Shown here piece after piece: positions 61,046 through 64,000 of a DNA stretch of 64,000 nt (the first letter of the stretch is position 1; each line of letters opens with the position of its first letter). The notes below the pieces were generated by a model. It saw only the letters and a program-made list of their open reading frames with translations. It was not told the origin of the DNA and ran no database searches. Origin of the DNA: Methanobacteriota archaeon (GTDB lineage Archaea > Halobacteriota > Methanomicrobia > Methanomicrobiales > Methanomicrobiaceae); contig JAENYT010000004.1 of the NCBI GenBank assembly GCA_016841665.1, positions 55,200 through 119,199 on the forward strand. Direction: 5' to 3'. Position numbers and translations under genes: made by a program.

Positions 61046-62047
61046 ATGATCAAAAAATACTACGATTCGGATGCGGATCTGGCGAATTTGGACGATAAGT
61101 TGATTGCGGTGATCGGCTACGGTTCACAGGGCCGGGGGCAGGCGCTCAACCTGCGCGACAGCGGTCTCAATGTCATTATCGGCCTGCGCCCCGGTACCAG
61201 CTGGATGCGTGCGTCTGAAGACGGGTTTGATGTCCACTACGTGGCCGACGCGGTAAAGAAGGCTGATGTGGTGATGATCCTCTTGCCCGACGAGAGCCAG
61301 CGGGAGGTGTACGAAACTGAGATTCAACCCTATCTCGTGGAAAACAACTGCCTGATGTTCTCCCACGGGTTCAACATCCACTTCGGCCAGATTGTCCCCC
61401 CGCCCCACATCGACGTCGTCATGGTGGCGCCGAAAGGGCCAGGCCATATGGTGCGGCGGACGTACGAGGAGGGCAAGGGGGTCCCGGATCTGATTGCCGT
61501 GCACCAGAACTACACCGGCAGGGCCAAGGATATCGCCCTCGCCTATGCCAAGGGTATCGGGGGCACGCGCGCAGTGGTCCTGGAAACTACCTTCCGTGAG
61601 GAGACGGAGACCGATCTCTTCGGTGAACAGGCGGTCCTCTGCGGCGGGGTGACCTCGCTGGTCAAGGCCGGGTTCGAAACGCTGGTCGATGCGGGCTATG
61701 CCCCCGAGATGGCCTATCTCGAGGTGCTCCACGAACTCAAGCTCATCGTGGATCTCATTTACGAGGGCGGACTGACCAGGATGCGCAACTCCATCTCCAA
61801 CACCGCCCAGTACGGCGACCTGACCCGCGGGCCGCGGGTGATCGGCACGGAAACCTACCTGGCCATGCAGGAGATCCTCGAGGAGATCCAGAGCGGGGAG
61901 TTCGCAAAGGAATGGATGCTTGAAAACATGGTCAAAAGACCGCATTTCAACGCACTGACCAGCGCAGACGAGGAGCACCTCATCGAGAAGGTGGGCAAAG
62001 AGGTCAGGGATATGATGCCTCAGTTCAGGGAGCTGCCGAAGGACTAG
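61046..62047 (+). CDS. ilvC: Ketol-acid reductoisomerase
   Basis: Second step of isoleucine/valine synthesis, NAD(P)H and Mg dependent. 333 residues, class I. The dinucleotide loop [19 protein letters not shown] (about 24-42) is followed by IGLRPGTSW, whose residue pattern helps set cofactor choice. [50 protein letters not shown], and SISNTAQYG (substrate/metal) are clear. GGGTGA precedes the start. Confidence 0.97.
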   Translation: MIKKYYDSDADLANLDDKLIAVIGYGSQGRGQALNLRDSGLNVIIGLRPGTSWMRASEDGFDVHYVADAVKKADVVMILLPDESQREVYETEIQPYLVENNCLMFSHGFNIHFGQIVPPPHIDVVMVAPKGPGHMVRRTYEEGKGVPDLIAVHQNYTGRAKDIALAYAKGIGGTRAVVLETTFREETETDLFGEQAVLCGGVTSLVKAGFETLVDAGYAPEMAYLEVLHELKLIVDLIYEGGLTRMRNSISNTAQYGDLTRGPRVIGTETYLAMQEILEEIQSGEFAKEWMLENMVKRPHFNALTSADEEHLIEKVGKEVRDMMPQFRELPKD

Positions 62048-62049
62048 GC

Positions 62050-62066
62050 TCCCCCCCTTATTTTTC
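62050..62066 (+). terminator. T-rich end after ilvC
   Basis: A pyrimidine run CCCCCCCTTATTTTTC directly after the ilvC stop, suited to archaeal termination. Confidence 0.4.
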
Positions 62067-62095
62067 ATTCCGCACACGCCGAAAAGAAAATGAAA

Positions 62096-62108
62096 TCTTT
62101 TTAAGATT
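62096..62108 (+). promoter_or_regulatory. TATA element of the flavodoxin gene
   Basis: AATCTTTTTAAGATT is centred about 27 bases before the ATG at 62128, consistent with a leaderless transcript. It is also an inverted repeat (AATCTT/AAGATT with three bases between), so a regulator could bind it. Confidence 0.45.
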
Positions 62109-62127
62109 GCACGGCCCCCTCCACCGT

Positions 62128-62610
62128 ATGACTATTGCCATCATCTATCACAGTGTGAGCGGGCATACGCGGGAGATAGCCGAATACCTCGCCGACACCT
62201 GTGATGGCATGCTCATCGAGATCGTCGGCCTGACCCATTACAATGCCGTCACTCGCTATCTTGTCGGGGGAAAAAGGGCATTGAGCGGAGAAAAGGACGA
62301 TATCGACCCGGCGATGATCGATGTTGCCGACTTCGACGCCATCGTGGTCGGCACCCCCGTCTGGGCGCGCCACCCCACCCCGGCCATCAATGCGACCGTC
62401 GACGCACTGCGGGGATGCGAAGGGAAGGAAGCTGCCATCTATGCAACATGCGGGGCCGTGGCAGGGGATACGCTCGAGCTGCTGGGGTCAGCCCTTGAAC
62501 AGAAAGGGGTGCGGGTGAGGGGCAGGGTCGTGTTTGCCCAGCGGGAACTCCAGAGCGAGGAGAAACGAAACGAACTGGTGAGCCTGCTGGGCACTTCCTG
62601 CGCTCAGTAG
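62128..62610 (+). CDS. Flavodoxin-family protein
   Basis: 160 residues from MTIAIIYHSVSGHTREIAEYL, whose SVSGHTREIA is the FMN phosphate-binding loop. DFDAIVVGTPVWARHPTPAINATVD corresponds to the second FMN loop, with WAR as the ring-stacking region. YATCGAVAGDTLELL completes the fold. Carries electrons through FMN; partner unknown. The 3' end overlaps the convergent purL end by seven bases. Confidence 0.9.
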   Translation: MTIAIIYHSVSGHTREIAEYLADTCDGMLIEIVGLTHYNAVTRYLVGGKRALSGEKDDIDPAMIDVADFDAIVVGTPVWARHPTPAINATVDALRGCEGKEAAIYATCGAVAGDTLELLGSALEQKGVRVRGRVVFAQRELQSEEKRNELVSLLGTSCAQ

Positions 62611-64000
62611 CTCATCAGTTGGGTGATGGTGGCCCGAGCCCCTTCTATCTCCGCCGTATCGATCACGAACGATTCGCTGCCGCACCGGATGGAGAGCGGG
62701 CCGCCACCCACCTCGCCGATGACCTCGTACGCCAGGCCTTTGAGCACTGCAGGATCGCGGCATGCCACCAGGAACCGCCCGCAGGTTTCCGAGAAGAGCT
62801 GCTCGTAGGGATTGCCGGCGAGGTGCACGGTCGCCGCAGGCGCTATCTTTGCGAGAGCGGCGATGAGCCCCCCATGCGAGAGATCCGTTGCCGCCTCAAC
62901 CGAACCCGCCCGGACCAGGTTCCGTACGGGGCCGAGAGGAGCGGGATCCCCTACGGCAGGGGCGGATCCGCCGCACCCGGTGACCGCATCGAGCACGGAT
63001 CCCCCAAATTCGGGCCGGGTTGATCCCACGAGGGCGAGGATGCACCCCTCGCCGGGGGGCCGATACCGATGTTGCGGCCCTTTGCCGGCCATACCGATGG
63101 AGGGAGTAGGATGTATCTGGGTGTCCCACTCGTCGCTCTCGTTGTAGAGGGAGACGTTGCCACCCACCACCGGGATGCCGAGAGTGCGGGCCATATCCCC
63201 CATCCCCCGCACGCTCTGCGAGAGCTGCCAGTAGACGGTGGGGTGCACAGGGCTGGCGAAGTTAAGGCAGTTGACGATGCAGAGGGGATCGGCCCCCCGG
63301 CAGGCCAGGTTGCTCGCGTTCTCAAGCACCGCATTGGCCGCTCCTTCATAGGGTTTCAGATAGATATGGCGGGGATTGCATCCGCAGGAGAGGACGAGGG
63401 CGTCCTCTTCCAGCCGCAGCACCGCGGCGTCGTGGTCGGTGGAGAGGGTGCGTATCTGCACGTGGTGGTCGTACTGCCGGGAGACCCAGGTCTTGTCCGC
63501 TATGTTCGGGTGGGAGAGCACCGCAAGGCAGAGGTCCTTGAGGCTGCCTTCGGGCACCGTAAACACCGTCTCGCGGTGATAGGGCTCTTCAGGCCACGGC
63601 TCTTCCGGCGCGCCACCCACCAGAAGGTCGATGGGGAGATCGCAGACCATGCTGCCGTTGAACGTCACGACGTAGCGCCGGTCCTCGATGACCTCGCCGA
63701 TGTCGCTCCAGGCAAGGTCGTACTTCTCCGCGATGGCACCGATGAGGGGAACGTCTCCGGGCGCCACCTCGAGCAGCATGCGTTCCTGCGATTCAGCAAG
63801 CATGATCTCCACTTCGTTCATGCCCCGTTCGCGGAGGTGGACGCAGTCCGCCTCGAGGCGTGCGCCGAAGGTGCTGGCCATCTCGCTCGACGCCCCGGCA
63901 AGACCCGCCGCCCCGAGATCGCGGCACGAGTGCACTGTTCCGGTCTGCGCCATTTCCAGGATGGCCTCGATGAGCAGTTTCTCCGCAAAGGGGTCTCCGA
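62604..64000 (-). CDS. purL: Phosphoribosylformylglycinamidine synthase II (5' end outside window)
   Basis: Purine synthesis, step four; ATP-dependent synthase subunit. The frame is open past base 64000 (GDPFAEKLLIEAILEMAQTG there), so the N-terminal ATP-grasp-like part is missing. Visible motifs: VHSCRDLGAAGLAGASSEMA, IMLAESQERMLLEV, NGSMVCDLPIDLLVGG, SRQYDHHVQ, PVVGGNVSLYNES, PTPSIGMAG and ATDLSHGGLIAAL. The C-terminus ends RATITQLMSY. Confidence 0.95.
   Translation of the reverse strand, partial: GDPFAEKLLIEAILEMAQTGTVHSCRDLGAAGLAGASSEMASTFGARLEADCVHLRERGMNEVEIMLAESQERMLLEVAPGDVPLIGAIAEKYDLAWSDIGEVIEDRRYVVTFNGSMVCDLPIDLLVGGAPEEPWPEEPYHRETVFTVPEGSLKDLCLAVLSHPNIADKTWVSRQYDHHVQIRTLSTDHDAAVLRLEEDALVLSCGCNPRHIYLKPYEGAANAVLENASNLACRGADPLCIVNCLNFASPVHPTVYWQLSQSVRGMGDMARTLGIPVVGGNVSLYNESDEWDTQIHPTPSIGMAGKGPQHRYRPPGEGCILALVGSTRPEFGGSVLDAVTGCGGSAPAVGDPAPLGPVRNLVRAGSVEAATDLSHGGLIAALAKIAPAATVHLAGNPYEQLFSETCGRFLVACRDPAVLKGLAYEVIGEVGGGPLSIRCGSESFVIDTAEIEGARATITQLMSY

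Noticed and set aside
1..64000. tRNA, rRNA, insertion sequences and integrase sites
   Set aside because: Intergenic regions were scanned for T-loop (GGTTCRA) patterns, transposase motifs and long terminal repeats; none was found.

Overview
The window is a stretch of chromosome from a GC-rich, hydrogenotrophic methanogenic archaeon, most likely of the order Methanomicrobiales. The evidence is a complete F420-reducing hydrogenase operon (frhADGB), the archaeal pterin enzyme MptA, O-phosphoseryl-tRNA synthetase (SepRS), wyosine and archaeosine tRNA-modification genes, archaeal release factor, EF-2, S12 and S7, small methanogen families (DUF2124- and DUF2769-like), and TATA/BRE promoters, several at leaderless spacing. 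Genus cannot be fixed by eye. No rRNA, tRNA, CRISPR array or intact insertion sequence was seen.

Layout. 1-9.1 kb (minus): surface-sugar block. glmM, two tandem sugar nucleotidyltransferase/acyltransferases and glmS make UDP-GlcNAc, next to a GT2 glycosyltransferase and the oligosaccharyltransferase AglB (3' end outside the window). 9.2-15.4 kb (minus): a DUF364-like protein with a cyclase-family hydrolase, a response regulator with PAS, pcm, a minimal SufCB Fe-S system and a transglutaminase-like lipoprotein. 15.6-19.5 kb (plus): an MrfB-type exonuclease overlapping an MrfA-type helicase, then a THEP1 NTPase. 19.5-31.3 kb: a thioredoxin-CcdA fusion, trehalose synthesis (OtsA-OtsB fusion, TreT), a GYD protein, and an alpha-glucan block (malQ, GH57, glgB). 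31.4-33.9 kb: VOC protein, ArsC-type reductase/phosphatase, MFS permease.

34-46 kb is devoted to translation. On the minus strand queD-queE-queC-nudix-hydrolase runs into prf1-argS-taw1-sepS. Divergently, rpsL-rpsG-fusA are on the plus strand. 46-55.9 kb is accessory: DUF2769-like protein, YdjM-like membrane protein, an ABC ATPase remnant, a five-PKD surface protein, a NERD protein, small proteins, a decayed HEAT-repeat gene and a PAS regulator. Within it, about 50.67-51.12 kb holds no credible protein gene but looks like a large structured RNA with its own promoter and poly-T end. 56-64 kb: frhADGB, mptA, ilvC, a flavodoxin and the 3' part of purL.

The most interesting points are the candidate ~440-nt structured RNA; a shared 14-bp palindrome (CCGG-RAATTY-CCGG) before both the otsAB fusion and the GT2 glycosyltransferase gene; a perfect 20-bp palindrome before the MFS gene; apparently non-canonical start codons for treT and a response regulator; an archaeal MrfAB-like repair pair; and a 77-nt frhD/frhG overlap coupled to an odd Lys/Pro/Glu-rich FrhG N-terminus.
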